Notes: generated from the letters alone by a model not told the origin. Positions 15,785 to 24,284 are shown, numbered from the stretch's first letter. The stretch is DNA of 64,000 nt from Actinomycetota bacterium (GCA_003168255.1 PMSU01000117.1:22922-86921), one strand, 5' to 3'. Made by a program: numbers and translations.

Positions 15785-16054
15785 ATGAGCCATGACACCG
15801 AGCCGGGCACACCGGCACAGCCATCGCCCCCGGCCCAGCCCGCCAGCCCGCGCCCGCCACGCTGCTCGGCCCGCCGCGCCAGCGGACGGCCGGCCCGGCC
15901 GCGCACGCCAGGCCGCGCCTGCCAACCCCGGCCGGCAAAGTACGACCTGTCCGAGGAGGACCGCCAGTGGGTCACCCGGACCGCGGCCAGCCTCGGCCCG
16001 CTGACTGACCGGCAGCGCGACATCCTCGGCCTGCTGCTGCGCACCCGCCAGTGA
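15785..16054 (+). CDS. Small LT-x-x-QRD protein, copy B
   Basis: This 89-residue protein has a Pro/Arg-rich N-terminal half and a C-terminal part EEDRQWVTRTAASLGPLTD followed by RQRDILGLLLRTRQ, which matches the proteins at 5869-6102 and 26840-27088. ATG at 15785 follows AGGGGG with good spacing; an in-frame GTG precedes it. Function unknown. It follows the mob genes in the same direction, supporting a link to mobilization or maintenance. A strong hairpin terminator lies 28 bases after its stop. Confidence 0.75.
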   Translation: MSHDTEPGTPAQPSPPAQPASPRPPRCSARRASGRPARPRTPGRACQPRPAKYDLSEEDRQWVTRTAASLGPLTDRQRDILGLLLRTRQ

Positions 16055-16082
16055 CCAACCACCCACCCGGCCTCTGCATCCC

Positions 16083-16119
16083 GGCTGCCCCGCCCTTGCC
16101 CGGCAAGGACGGGGCAGCC
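16083..16119 (+). terminator. Strong stem-loop terminator
   Basis: Arms GGCTGCCCCG and CGGGGCAGCC (16083-16092 and 16110-16119) enclose a second stem CCTTGCC/GGCAAGG, giving an extended hairpin of 17 pairs with one mismatch. It follows the small gene at 15785 and closes the mob transcript. There is no T-run, as is common in high-GC actinobacteria. Confidence 0.7.
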
Positions 16120-16165
16120 CGCTGTCCCCGCCCGGGGACATGACCACACCTGGGAGGTACGGCCC

Positions 16166-16414
16166 ATGCCGATCACCATCGACGACGACGGCTTCATGGC
16201 CCTGGAGATCAACGGGGAAGTGATCGCGACCGCCCGCGAGCGGACGGACGGCTGGTGGCAGGTGAGCTGCTGGCCGAGGTTCTTCGACCGCAACCAGGCG
16301 ATCACCGCCCTGACCATCACCGAACTCCTGGAAGCCGGGCGCACCCGCGACGATCCCCTGGTCACCGCACTGCGGGAGGAACTGCGCAGCAAGCCCCGGG
16401 GTGGCGGGCGCTGA
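16166..16414 (+). CDS. Small hypothetical protein
   Basis: This 82-residue acidic protein (MPITIDDDGFMALEINGEVIATARERTD and then GWWQVSCWPRFFDRNQAITAL) looks like a compact alpha/beta domain: two or three strands with a WW pair, then a helix ITALTITELLEAGR. The start has GGGAGGT upstream with good spacing. I have seen similar short proteins in actinobacterial integrative elements but know no function. It lies alone between a terminator and a convergent GNAT gene. Confidence 0.65.
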   Translation: MPITIDDDGFMALEINGEVIATARERTDGWWQVSCWPRFFDRNQAITALTITELLEAGRTRDDPLVTALREELRSKPRGGGR

Positions 16415-16464
16415 TGCCCCGGCCGGGGCCTGCCGCTGACCGGCCGGGGCGGCGCGTCCGGGGT

Positions 16465-17010
16465 TCAGGCGGTCAGGGTGCTGGCGGCCACCTCCAGCAG
16501 ATAACGCCGCCCGCCCGCCGGGTGGTGCAGCTCGGCCCCACCGCACGCCTCGATGACGTAGCGGGCGGCGGTGTTGGCCTCATCGCAGATGAGGTAGGCG
16601 GGATCGACACCGCGCGCGCGGGCGACAGGGAGCACCGCGGCCAGCAGCGCGGTGCCGTGGCCTTGCCCTCGGCGGGAGGGGCGGATGGCGAAGTCCAGGT
16701 TCGCCCCGCCGGGCTCCAGGAAGTGGCAGACCGAGGCACGCCCCAGGTAGGTGACCCCGCCGCCGGGGCCGCGCTCGCACCACCACCAGTCCGCGGTGTG
16801 CAGCGGCCTGGTCCCGCGCCGCAGCGACGTTCCGTCCCGCAGGCCGGCGGCGTAGTTCTCGAAGCAGTCACCCGACTCCAGATCCGCCACGCTCAGCCCG
16901 CCGGCGTCGGTGTGCCCGGTCTCGGCCTCGAACTCCCGCATGGCAGCCAGGAACGAGGCCCGCAACGAGGAGTCACCAGGGGCCGGCGTGATCAGGTATG
17001 CCGTGGTCAT
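16465..17010 (-). CDS. GNAT family N-acetyltransferase
   Basis: This 181-residue protein has the GNAT fold order: FLAAMREFEAETG, then YLGRASVCHFLEPGGANLDFAIRPSRRGQGHGTALLAAVL, where RRGQGHG is the acetyl-CoA pyrophosphate loop, then ARYVIEACGGAELHHP near the end. The substrate cannot be told; small molecules, antibiotics and peptides are all possible. ATG at 17010 gives a normal N-terminus (MTTAYLITP). It could modify a cargo product or protect the host. Confidence 0.88.
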   Translation of the reverse strand: MTTAYLITPAPGDSSLRASFLAAMREFEAETGHTDAGGLSVADLESGDCFENYAAGLRDGTSLRRGTRPLHTADWWWCERGPGGGVTYLGRASVCHFLEPGGANLDFAIRPSRRGQGHGTALLAAVLPVARARGVDPAYLICDEANTAARYVIEACGGAELHHPAGGRRYLLEVAASTLTA

Positions 17011-17093
17011 GACCACTACTGTGCCACCTCCCGCGCCGCACCGTCGGTCACGGGCAAGAGGGCTGTCCTGGGCTCTTGCTTCGGCGAGCGCGA

Positions 17094-17915
17094 CTACGCG
17101 TGCCTGTGCCCACTGGGTTTCCCGGTCAGCAGCCCGGCGAGGATCAGGCACATCTCGATTTCCCCGATGCGGCGCGGCCCGAGGTTGCGGATCTCGGACA
17201 GGCGGCCTTGCTCGTGAAGCCGCGCCACATCGCCCACCGTGCGCGGCGGATCGGACCAGGACAGGCACGCCAGGCGCAGCGGCTCGAACGCATGAGCCGA
17301 CACGACCGCGCGCAGGCAGCGCACCGGGCAATCGGCCGTGACCGAATCGGCATGATCGTCGCGCATATGACCTGCCAACTCCCGTTCTTCGCAGGTGCCG
17401 GGCTGGGCTGACCCCGGGGCGGGGGCAGCGCCCCCGGGATCGGGCGTCCCCGTGACGCAGGCCACGGGGTCACCGGCCGGGGCCGGATCCGGCGGGCTGT
17501 GCCTGCGTTCTTCGGCGTACAGCTCCTGGTAGCGGCCCGGGTACTGGTGGCGTAGCTGGGTCCAGGCCTGGTTACGGGCGTGGTAGTGGCCAGCGGCGGC
17601 TGGGCGGATGCGCTGGTAGAGGGCGGCATAGGCGGCGGCCTGCTCACGGGCCAGCCGGCGCAGGGCGCGTTTGCGGGCCGCCGAGCTGTGGTCGGCACTA
17701 CGCCGGGCAGAACCGACCGGGGGCCGGGTGATCAGGTCGTGCATCTGCTGCGGGGTGGCGGCACGGAACAGGGCGCCAGCGGCGGGGAGCGCGTCGCAGG
17801 GACGGGCCAGGAGGGCACCGGACACGGCGCGCCAGATGACCCACCGGGGGTGCTGGCGTCGCAGGCCGGGCAGGGTGAGGGCGGCCGGTGAGCTGCCGGG
17901 CATGGGGGCGGCCAC
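17094..17915 (-). CDS. Protein with RNA polymerase alpha-CTD-like C-terminus
   Basis: This protein of about 273 residues is Arg/Ala-rich and helical in its first 150 residues. Its last 60 residues read FEPLRLACLSWSD, then TVGDVARLHEQGRLSEIRNLGPRRIGEIEMCL. The IRNLGPRRIGEIE helix-hairpin-helix is very like the end of the RpoA C-terminal domain, including the conserved Asn-Leu-Gly turn that contacts DNA. A DNA-binding or RNA-polymerase-linked role is therefore inferred. The start is uncertain: GTG at 17915 is four bases after the WhiB stop, and ATG at 17903 is possible. It forms an operon with whiB, a known sigma-factor partner family. Confidence 0.7.
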   Translation of the reverse strand: MAAPMPGSSPAALTLPGLRRQHPRWVIWRAVSGALLARPCDALPAAGALFRAATPQQMHDLITRPPVGSARRSADHSSAARKRALRRLAREQAAAYAALYQRIRPAAAGHYHARNQAWTQLRHQYPGRYQELYAEERRHSPPDPAPAGDPVACVTGTPDPGGAAPAPGSAQPGTCEERELAGHMRDDHADSVTADCPVRCLRAVVSAHAFEPLRLACLSWSDPPRTVGDVARLHEQGRLSEIRNLGPRRIGEIEMCLILAGLLTGKPSGHRHA

Positions 17916-17918
17916 CGG

Positions 17919-18203
17919 CTAGCCCGCCTGGCTGGCGGCGTGCTCGTCGCGGGCATGGGTGAGCAGGTCATGCCAGTTGGCGACGCCGGGCCGGCGGCGC
18001 AGCAGGGCGCGGCGCTCGCGGTCGGTCATGCCGCCCCACACGCCGAACTCGTTGTGGTTGTCTAGGGCGTCGGCCAGGCATTCGGTACGCACCGGGCACG
18101 CCCGGCAGATGACTTTGGCCGCCTGCTGCGCCGCGCCTTCCACGAACAGCTCGTCGGCGCGGCTGATACAGGCCGCCTGGGCGGCGGCGGCAGCGGTGAG
18201 CAC
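17919..18203 (-). CDS. WhiB-family iron-sulfur transcription regulator
   Basis: This 94-residue protein has the four cysteines of the WhiB family (AACIS, VICRACPVRTEC), the GVWGGMTDRERR turn and a basic tail. WhiB proteins bind a 4Fe-4S cluster and region 4 of the main sigma factor. I choose the GTG at 18203 because AAAGGAGG lies seven bases upstream, a near-perfect ribosome site; longer frames lack one. The spacing between the first and second Cys (about 23 residues) is normal. It is the first gene of a pair with the alpha-CTD-like protein. Confidence 0.93.
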   Translation of the reverse strand: MLTAAAAAQAACISRADELFVEGAAQQAAKVICRACPVRTECLADALDNHNEFGVWGGMTDRERRALLRRRPGVANWHDLLTHARDEHAASQAG

Positions 18204-18355
18204 AGCGGGGCCTCCTTTCGTCAGGGCGCGGTCAGCCGTGATAACCGGCATGACGGGAGCCAAGGGCAGGAACGGGGCGCTAGCGGCAGCGCTAGGCCGG
18301 TGCGCGGGGAGCCGCGCGGCCAGACCATGGGGGATGCATCTGGCCGCGCGGCCGA

Positions 18356-18796
18356 TCATGGGGCCGGAGAGCCAGGGGGGCACGGCTGCCCCCTGCGGGG
18401 GGCGGCGGCGCGGGGGTGCGGGTGAGCGAGAGCGGCCAGGTGGGCGGCGGCCCCGGTGGTGTCCTCAGCGGCCCAGGTGGTCTGCTCGCCGTCCAGGTTC
18501 CAGGTGAGGGTGCGCGCGTCGGTCCAGATGGTGAGGCCAGGCACCGACAACACCGCGACGCTGGCGTAGGCGAACGCGTAGTAGGTGCCGGTCAGGCCGT
18601 GGCCGCGCAGCAGCGTCGTCAGCTCCCGGATGACGTCGCGGGGACACGGGGTGCTGGAAGGCCGCGCGGCCAGGGTACAGGGTACGGCCTGGCCGCGCGG
18701 CCGGCTGGGTGCAGTCCTGGTAACGGGTCCTGGCCCGGGGCGGACCCCGGCCGGGAGCCTGGCGGGCACGCTGGTGTGCGGGGGCTGGCCGGTCAT
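18356..18796 (-). CDS. Hypothetical protein of the element's small FW/TW family, copy 1
   Basis: This 146-residue protein has a disordered, Pro-rich first 50 residues and a folded core with VIRELTTLLRGHGLTGTYY, then VLSVPGLTIWTDARTLTWNLDG. The order helix, strand (LSVPG), strand with aromatic residues (TWNLDG), then a final helix (AAHLAALAHPH) repeats in the next two genes, so I regard the three as diverged paralogues. Its ATG overlaps the upstream stop (ATGA). Function unknown. Confidence 0.6.
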   Translation of the reverse strand: MTGQPPHTSVPARLPAGVRPGPGPVTRTAPSRPRGQAVPCTLAARPSSTPCPRDVIRELTTLLRGHGLTGTYYAFAYASVAVLSVPGLTIWTDARTLTWNLDGEQTTWAAEDTTGAAAHLAALAHPHPRAAAPRRGQPCPPGSPAP

Positions 18797-19152
18797 AGCA
18801 CGCCCGGCCAGGGAGGCAGGCTGCCGGGCCGGTGCCTGCTCGCACCGACACTGAAGGCATCCCCCGGCGCGGTGGCGTCGTGCGTGCCGGGGTCATGCGG
18901 ATGTGCCCGCAGCGCCCACACGATCGTCTCGGCGGCCAGCGGGATCTGGCCACAGGGGGCGATAACCTGGGCTCCCCGCCACCAGAAGCTGCCGCCGCTG
19001 GCATAGATCATCTGCGGGAGCACCGCACCGGGGATACGCAAGGTCAGGTAAGGCGCGGGGGTAACGACGCTCGCGTCGTAGCCCTGCTGGGTCAGTGCGC
19101 CCGCCAGGATGGCCAGGCCGCCGGTGGGGTCGGGCTGGGTGGGCTGGGTCAT
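18793..19152 (-). CDS. Hypothetical protein of the element's small FW/TW family, copy 2
   Basis: This 119-residue protein contains ILAGALTQQGYDASVV, a strand YLTLRIPGAVLPQMIYASG and GSFWWRGAQVIAPCG before a helix LAAETIVWALRAH. The pattern of a helix, a strand of the form YLxLRxP, a GxxFWW strand and a final helix matches the next gene (19259-19558). Such small proteins often sit near DUF5753/DUF6879 regulators in streptomycetes, but their function is not known to me. It is translationally coupled to the gene at 18356. Confidence 0.65.
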   Translation of the reverse strand: MTQPTQPDPTGGLAILAGALTQQGYDASVVTPAPYLTLRIPGAVLPQMIYASGGSFWWRGAQVIAPCGQIPLAAETIVWALRAHPHDPGTHDATAPGDAFSVGASRHRPGSLPPWPGVL

Positions 19153-19258
19153 TGCTCGCCTCGTGGTGTCTGGGATAGCGGCGGGTGAGCGCGACGGTGC
19201 GCTGCCGCCTGGTTGCCGCCTGCTTGGCCCCGGCTCATCACCGCTGGCCTGCCGGGCT

Positions 19259-19558
19259 TTACTCGCCAGTGGTGTTCGCGGTGGCGTCCAGGACCCGGGC
19301 CACGGTGTCGGCCGCTTTCGCGATCTCGTCGCAGCCGGCGATCCTTTGCGCCCAGCCAAACCAGAACGCATCCGCCTGGGCGTACACCTTCTCCGTCAGA
19401 ACCTGAACGCGGGGATTACGCACGTCCAGATAAGGCAATTTGCCCTCCGGTGTCCGCATATCCGCCTTCAGGCCACGGGCGATAAGCGCCGGAGCGAGTT
19501 TCTCAAGCTCCCTTAGATCCAGGTCGGTACTGGCGGTTGCGCCGGAATGAGTGGGCAT
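19259..19558 (-). CDS. Hypothetical protein of the element's small FW/TW family, copy 3
   Basis: This 99-residue protein reads LRELEKLAPALIARGLKADM, LPYLDVRNPRVQVLTEKVY, then DAFWFGWAQRIAGCDEIAKAADTVARVL. The strand-helix-aromatic strand-helix order is that of the 18793 product. ATG at 19558 follows CGGAGGT with good spacing. It is the first of three same-direction genes (19558 to 18356). The family is widespread in actinobacteria near XRE-type regulators; no function is established. Confidence 0.7.
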   Translation of the reverse strand: MPTHSGATASTDLDLRELEKLAPALIARGLKADMRTPEGKLPYLDVRNPRVQVLTEKVYAQADAFWFGWAQRIAGCDEIAKAADTVARVLDATANTTGE

Positions 19559-19832
19559 GGTGAACCTCCGCATGCGCTGGGCGGCCGGGACATGGTGGCC
19601 GCTGGTCAACCGCTAGTGTCGCCGGGCAGCGGCCCGCCAGGTCAGCCCTGCGCTGGGATTATGTCGTTCCCACCTGCGCCCGCCCGCTGAACTGCCGTGA
19701 TAATCACGACGGGGGAATCTGATTCCCGCCGGTCATATTCCTGGTATTGCGGACCCGCATTTCATCGCTACCGTTGGTCCTGCGTCATCCGCCCGCCCTG
19801 GCAGGCCCAGCCCCTGCGGAAAGGCAGCAGCC

Positions 19833-21518
19833 ATGCCCACCAAGCCGACCACGACCGCCGGCCAGAAACGCGAATTGCGAGAGCGAATGCGCGCGGCAGG
19901 ACTGGACTACCGTGCGATTGCCGCCGAGTTCGGCCGCCGCTACCGGCTCCGCCCCCGGGCGGCCTGGCGCGAAGCCTACGGCTGGAGCCTCGCCCAGGCC
20001 GCGGAGCAGATCAACGCCTTCAAAGGCGACGTCGGCCTGGACCCCGGCGGCTTGTGCAGCATGAACGCCTCCCACCTGTGCGAGTACGAGAACTGGCCCG
20101 GCGCGGGTGAACACCCGGCCGGCCGCAGGCCCACGCCCTACCTGCTCGCGGTCTTGTCCCGCGTCTATGCCTGCTCCGTGATCGACCTGCTCGACCTAGC
20201 CGACCGCGAGCACACCCCGCCGCCCGACCTGCTCATCATCGACACCTACACCCAGGACAACCACCCAGCCAGCGCCCCCGGCGACGCCGGCCCAGACCGC
20301 CGCGCTCCCGCCCTCCCCCTCGCTGACCAGGACCGGCAGGCCATCCTCGAACTTCGGCACGGGGTCCTCGAAGTGCGGCAGCCCGCAGCAGCCGCAGGCC
20401 CCGCAGCCATAACGGCGGCCCTCGCCGTGCCAGAACAAGCCGTCGTCGCCTACCGTGGACATCAAGAATCCCTTATGGGCGATTCCACCGTCCAGCGGGA
20501 GGTGCTGATGGCAGCGCACGAGGGAAGTGGCCACGCCGAGCAGGCCGGGCAGCCCGGCGTCGGCGAGGCCACCTTCGAGCAACTCCACGCCGACGTGACC
20601 CGCCTGGCCCGCCTGGTCGAGTCGGGCGAGCCGTTCGCGGCATTCCTCGACCTGCGCCGGGTCCGCGACCGGATCCACCGGATCCTGGAAGGCCGGCTAT
20701 GGCCGCGAGAACAGACCGACCTGTACTTCTTCCTCGGCTGCCTCAACGGACTCATGGCCATCCCCGCCAACCAGCTCGGCTACCCGGACGCCGCCGCCGA
20801 GCTGAACCGGGCCGGCTGGGCCTACGCCCACGCGATCGACCACCGGCCGCTCATGGCCCAGTTGCGCGGCGAGCTTTCCACCTACGCCTACTACCGGGGC
20901 AGGTACGAGGAGAGCCGGGATCTGGCTCTCAGCGGACTCGGCTACCTCTCGTCCGGCCCGCACGCCGCTGGCCTGCACATCTACCACGCGCGGGCAGCAG
21001 GCAGGCTAGGCGACGCCGATACCGCCCGCCGGGCCATCCGCGACGCGTATGAGGCCCGCGACCGCGACTCTCACGACGAACTGCTGGAGATGGGCGGCAT
21101 CTACCTCATCTCAGAGGCCACCCACCATGCCATGGCCGGTTCCGCGCTGACCGCGACCGCCGAACACGACGCGGCACAAGAACTGGAACAAGCCATCAGC
21201 TTGTACGACGAAGGCCCGCGCGGGCGCGAGAACCACTGGTTCGGCGGAAAACCGCTGGCAGGCATCGACCTGGCCGCCGTCCGGCTGCGGTCCGGGGCAC
21301 TGGACGCTGCCGCCGATGCACTGCAACCGGCGCTGTCGCTGCCGGCCACCCAGCGGATCAGCGACATGACCATCAAGCTCGCCACGGTACGCGAGGAACT
21401 CACCGCGTCGATATTCCATGGCTCGCCCCAAGCGCGGGACCTGGGCACACAGATCGAGGAGTTCGGCCGCGACACCATCATCGCCGGCCTGCACAGTCTC
21501 CCAGGCGGCCGAGGCTGA
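19833..21518 (+). CDS. HTH-TPR type regulator
   Basis: This 561-residue protein starts with a region like a DNA-binding helix set (ELRERMRAAGLDYRAIAAEFGRRYRLRPRAAWREAYGW, then SLAQAAEQIN) and continues to YLLAVLSRVYACSVIDLLDL. After a Pro/Ala-rich linker, residues 240-560 form tetratricopeptide-like helical repeats (LGYLSSGPHAAGLHIYHARAAGRLGD). Proteins of this kind are regulators in streptomycetes and may sense peptides. The last 30 residues (QARDLGTQIEEFGRDTI) have a clear match to a fragment after the second methyltransferase gene. ATG at 19833; it is convergent with the DUF6879 gene, 8 bases apart. Confidence 0.75.
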   Translation: MPTKPTTTAGQKRELRERMRAAGLDYRAIAAEFGRRYRLRPRAAWREAYGWSLAQAAEQINAFKGDVGLDPGGLCSMNASHLCEYENWPGAGEHPAGRRPTPYLLAVLSRVYACSVIDLLDLADREHTPPPDLLIIDTYTQDNHPASAPGDAGPDRRAPALPLADQDRQAILELRHGVLEVRQPAAAAGPAAITAALAVPEQAVVAYRGHQESLMGDSTVQREVLMAAHEGSGHAEQAGQPGVGEATFEQLHADVTRLARLVESGEPFAAFLDLRRVRDRIHRILEGRLWPREQTDLYFFLGCLNGLMAIPANQLGYPDAAAELNRAGWAYAHAIDHRPLMAQLRGELSTYAYYRGRYEESRDLALSGLGYLSSGPHAAGLHIYHARAAGRLGDADTARRAIRDAYEARDRDSHDELLEMGGIYLISEATHHAMAGSALTATAEHDAAQELEQAISLYDEGPRGRENHWFGGKPLAGIDLAAVRLRSGALDAAADALQPALSLPATQRISDMTIKLATVREELTASIFHGSPQARDLGTQIEEFGRDTIIAGLHSLPGGRG

Positions 21519-21526
21519 CTGGCACG

Positions 21527-22285
21527 TCAGTCGATCTTGTATTCCGCGTGCGGGATGGCGCGGTCCCAGGCGATCTGGAACGCGGCGACGATGTCGCGGA
21601 TGGTGCGGGGGTCTGAGCTGAAGGTGTAGTGGCGGGGGTTGGTGCCATCGCCGCACTGGAAGTTCCAGCGCACAAGCCGGTTGTCGAAGACCCAGCAATC
21701 CGCGCCGGGCAGCATCAGGTCGGCCGCCTGGGTGCGGGGCAGCCAGCGGATGTCCTCACCGGCCTCGATGTTGAGCCGGGTAGAGGCGTGTTCCCACCTG
21801 ATGTACTGCGAGGCCGGCTCAGATATCACGCGGACACGGCGCATGGTGACGCCACGAGCGGCGGCGGCGCGGACGATCGCGAAATGATCGATCCAGCCGC
21901 TGGCGCTTGCGCCGGCGCTGATGTCGCCGGTTGCCTGCCATTCGGTGTAGCCTTGCTCGGTTTCGTCGTAGGTGTCGCGCGTCTCGATGCGGATAGCCGA
22001 GGTCTGCGTGGCTTCGATCAGCTCGGCGAAACTGTGCTGGCCTGGTCCTTGCCGGGAACGTTCGTAACCGTCGAGTGCCTCGCGGATGATGGGTGCCATC
22101 CGGGCTGGGAGCCAGATGTCCGACTCGTCCTCGGCGCGGCCGATGTGCTGATTCATTTCGGTGATGACGTCAGGGTCGGTGATGGTCTTCCCGCGGATCA
22201 GGAAGTCTCCCGTTTCATGGGACACGAAAACGGCCGGGCACTCGCCCGTCGTCGAAGTCGGGTCGCCGCCAATGAACTCGGGCAT
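21527..22285 (-). CDS. DUF6879 family protein with N-terminal extension
   Basis: This 252-residue protein has an N-terminal part (VFVSHETGDFLIRGKTITDPD) and a C-terminal part typical of DUF6879: SAIRIETRDTY, then FAIVRAAAARGVTMRRVRVISEPASQYIRWEH, LNIEAGEDIRWLPR and a final WVFDNRLVRWNF. In actinomycetes such proteins are encoded next to XRE/DUF5753 regulators, and the pairing is thought to be toxin/antitoxin-like or regulatory (Scr1/Scr2-like); the mechanism is not settled. It lies 26 bases after the XRE gene in the same direction. Confidence 0.85.
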   Translation of the reverse strand: MPEFIGGDPTSTTGECPAVFVSHETGDFLIRGKTITDPDVITEMNQHIGRAEDESDIWLPARMAPIIREALDGYERSRQGPGQHSFAELIEATQTSAIRIETRDTYDETEQGYTEWQATGDISAGASASGWIDHFAIVRAAAARGVTMRRVRVISEPASQYIRWEHASTRLNIEAGEDIRWLPRTQAADLMLPGADCWVFDNRLVRWNFQCGDGTNPRHYTFSSDPRTIRDIVAAFQIAWDRAIPHAEYKID

Positions 22286-22311
22286 GTGAGCGCCTCCGGA
22301 ACGTGACTGGG

Positions 22312-23208
22312 TTACTCCTCCTCGTGAGCGTCTCCCTCGGGCGGTAGCTCGTCAAGTGCCGTGATGACGCGGCGGATCAGCGCGTGGGCCTGTGCATGAT
22401 GCACGGCGATTGCGTCGAGTTCTTCCCACGCCCGTATGTAGGCGTCCACTTCGGCGCGGTAGGTGAGGACGAGCAGCCCGGTCAGCAGCTCGATGTTCAC
22501 CTGGGCAGTGTCGGTGATCTCGAAAGTTTCGCGCGGCCGGCGGCCGTCCCGGGTGTGGATCATCGGGATGATGCCGACCGTGACGGCAGGCAGGTTCATC
22601 ATCTCAAGCAGATGCGTGAGCTGAGCGCGCTGGACAGCGGTGCTGAAGGGCCGGAACCACAGCACCGGCTCTTCGATGACGAAACGGAACTGGCGGTCAC
22701 GTTCCAGCAGGAAGCGCTGGCGGCTGAGTCGCTCAGTGACGGCTTCGGCGACATCATCAACTTCCACGTCGTCGCGTTCGCGGCGGACGGCGGTCATGAT
22801 GCCGGTCATGTAAGCGTGCGTCTGCAGCAGCCCCGGGATGACCTTGGTCTGGTACTGGCGGTGGACCCGGACACGTTCGAAGATGTCGCCTACGAGCAGC
22901 TTCTGTGTCGCGTTCAGGCCATGCCGGCCGATGTCGCGGTAGGCAGACCACAGCCGAGCGGCGGCGGCCTGCTCGGCTAGCAGTTCCCCGGTGCGCTGCT
23001 CCGATACGCCGCAGATGCGGCACCACATCTTCACGTCCGCTGGAGAAGCCGGCCGGACCGCCTTCTCGATCTGAGAGATCTTGGAGGGCTGGCAGCCAGC
23101 GGCGACGGCGAAGGCACGGCCCGATAGCCCGGCGGCCAGGCGCAGATCACGGAGCTGACCTGCGAGGCGCTGCCGGGCGGCCTGTGCGCTAGAAGATGAA
23201 GTAGGCAT
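22312..23208 (-). CDS. XRE-family regulator with DUF5753 domain
   Basis: This 298-residue protein has an N-terminal helix-turn-helix (RQRLAGQLRDLRLAAGLSGRAFAVAAGCQPSKISQIEKAVR) and a DUF5753 domain from about residue 110 (KVIPGLLQTHAYMTGIM, then FRFVIEEPVLWFRP, VGIIPMIHTR and a C-terminal helix). This is the common actinomycete pair partner of DUF6879. ATG at 23208 is chosen because it precedes the HTH directly. It is divergent from the graspetide set 2 operon, with about 200 bases between starts, so it is a candidate regulator of that operon. Confidence 0.92.
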   Translation of the reverse strand: MPTSSSSAQAARQRLAGQLRDLRLAAGLSGRAFAVAAGCQPSKISQIEKAVRPASPADVKMWCRICGVSEQRTGELLAEQAAAARLWSAYRDIGRHGLNATQKLLVGDIFERVRVHRQYQTKVIPGLLQTHAYMTGIMTAVRRERDDVEVDDVAEAVTERLSRQRFLLERDRQFRFVIEEPVLWFRPFSTAVQRAQLTHLLEMMNLPAVTVGIIPMIHTRDGRRPRETFEITDTAQVNIELLTGLLVLTYRAEVDAYIRAWEELDAIAVHHAQAHALIRRVITALDELPPEGDAHEEE

Positions 23209-23408
23209 CAAGATCAAAAGTGTGCCGGTCACGAGAGGCCAGGCAGGCGGATTGCCGATCATTGCCTGGCCGGGGCGGGCAGGTAACTGCGATGATCCCG
23301 CACCGGCACCGTTGTGGGCAATTTTCGGCAATTCTCTTTCACCTTGCTGCGGCAGCAGGCCAGCCTTAACAGCAGAGGCGGCCACGGTGCAGGAGAGGAA
23401 TCAGCCTG
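23209..23408. promoter_or_regulatory. Divergent promoter region of XRE regulator and graspetide set 2
   Basis: About 200 bases lie between the two starts. The least GC-rich part (23315-23345) contains GGCAATT twice (about 23317 and 23328, eleven bases apart). This is a plausible binding place for the XRE regulator. I could not assign -10 and -35 boxes with confidence. Confidence 0.4.
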
Positions 23409-23615
23409 ATGCCCAGTACGGCGAGACAGTGGACGGTCGGCCAGCTCGCGGACTTCGAGCTGGCCGACAGGCGTAGCGAGCTGGAACAGGCACTCGCGAC
23501 GCTCTCGCCCGGCGAGCCGGACACGGCTGTTCTGCAGGCCAGGCTGGCTCAGATAGTCGGCGAGCAGGAAGCACGCGGGCCTGGACGGCTTGCCAGGCGA
23601 GGACTAGGGCAGTGA
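23409..23615 (+). CDS. Small hypothetical protein, first gene of set 2 operon
   Basis: This 68-residue protein reads ARQWTVGQLADFELADRRSELEQAL and then LQARLAQIVGEQEARG, mostly helical and charged. It starts ATG with GAGAGGAA upstream. It overlaps the next gene by four bases (GTGA), and this tight coupling supports it being real. Function unknown. Confidence 0.6.
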   Translation: MPSTARQWTVGQLADFELADRRSELEQALATLSPGEPDTAVLQARLAQIVGEQEARGPGRLARRGLGQ

Positions 23616-24013
23616 ACGGCGATATCCCGCAGCGGTTCCTGGCGCTGCTGGAGCAGGCGCCAGACGTCGAGGCCGCGCTCGATGAGCAGACCGGCTTGTG
23701 GACAGTCGCGCTGCCGCCGCCGACCGACCTGGATACTGGCCGGGAAGTCAGGGGGAACCTCGCTGAGGTGACTACTGCGGTCACCGAACACCTCAGCAGA
23801 AGGGACCGGCTGCTGCATGCGGCGATGCTCGCCCAGCTCGATGTGCTGCGCGGGTACTGGGGTGAGTGCTACCAGATCGGCTGGGACAGCGAATGGTGGT
23901 GCCAGAGCCGTGACGGCACGGGCGAACGTGAGCGCGCATCCTCCCCGGAGGAGCTGAACCGCCTGATGAGGGCACACGGTCACCCACTTCCGGTTCACGG
24001 CGGATGCAACTGA
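23612..24013 (+). CDS. Hypothetical protein in set 2 operon
   Basis: This 133-residue protein starts at GTG overlapping the previous stop. It reads IPQRFLALLEQAPDVEAALDEQTGLWTVALPPP, then HLSRRDRLLHAAMLAQLDVLRGYWGECYQIGWD and EWWCQSRDG. The central long helix followed by an aromatic patch suggests a small alpha-helical fold. I do not recognise the family. Its place just upstream of the precursor gene suggests involvement in the same operon. Confidence 0.65.
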   Translation: MNGDIPQRFLALLEQAPDVEAALDEQTGLWTVALPPPTDLDTGREVRGNLAEVTTAVTEHLSRRDRLLHAAMLAQLDVLRGYWGECYQIGWDSEWWCQSRDGTGERERASSPEELNRLMRAHGHPLPVHGGCN

Positions 24014-24026
24014 GAAGGAGGCCCGC

Positions 24027-24242
24027 GTGCAGGTCTACAGGGGCATGAGGCAGGCGGATGCCGCCCAGCTCACCGGGCTGCGCGCGAGCGCGACCGAACT
24101 CCTGGACACCTATGAGCGCTTCCTGGGCGCGGACATGGTGGAGGGGCTGTGCCTGCTGCGCGAGGCGGCAGCGCGGGAGCAGCAGCGCCGCCCGGCACCT
24201 GACGACACCCTGGCCGAACTGCACTCGGCCCGGATGAGCTAA
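24027..24242 (+). CDS. Small helical hypothetical protein in set 2 operon
   Basis: This 71-residue protein starts at GTG with GAAGGAGG upstream, a very good ribosome site. It is helical and charged (TGLRASATELLDTYERFLGADMVEGLCLLREAAAREQ). Function unknown. The precursor gene follows after 42 bases in the same direction. Confidence 0.65.
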   Translation: MQVYRGMRQADAAQLTGLRASATELLDTYERFLGADMVEGLCLLREAAAREQQRRPAPDDTLAELHSARMS

Positions 24243-24284
24243 GCAGGCAGTGAAGGGTCGAAGGCAATGAAACGGAGGTCCACA

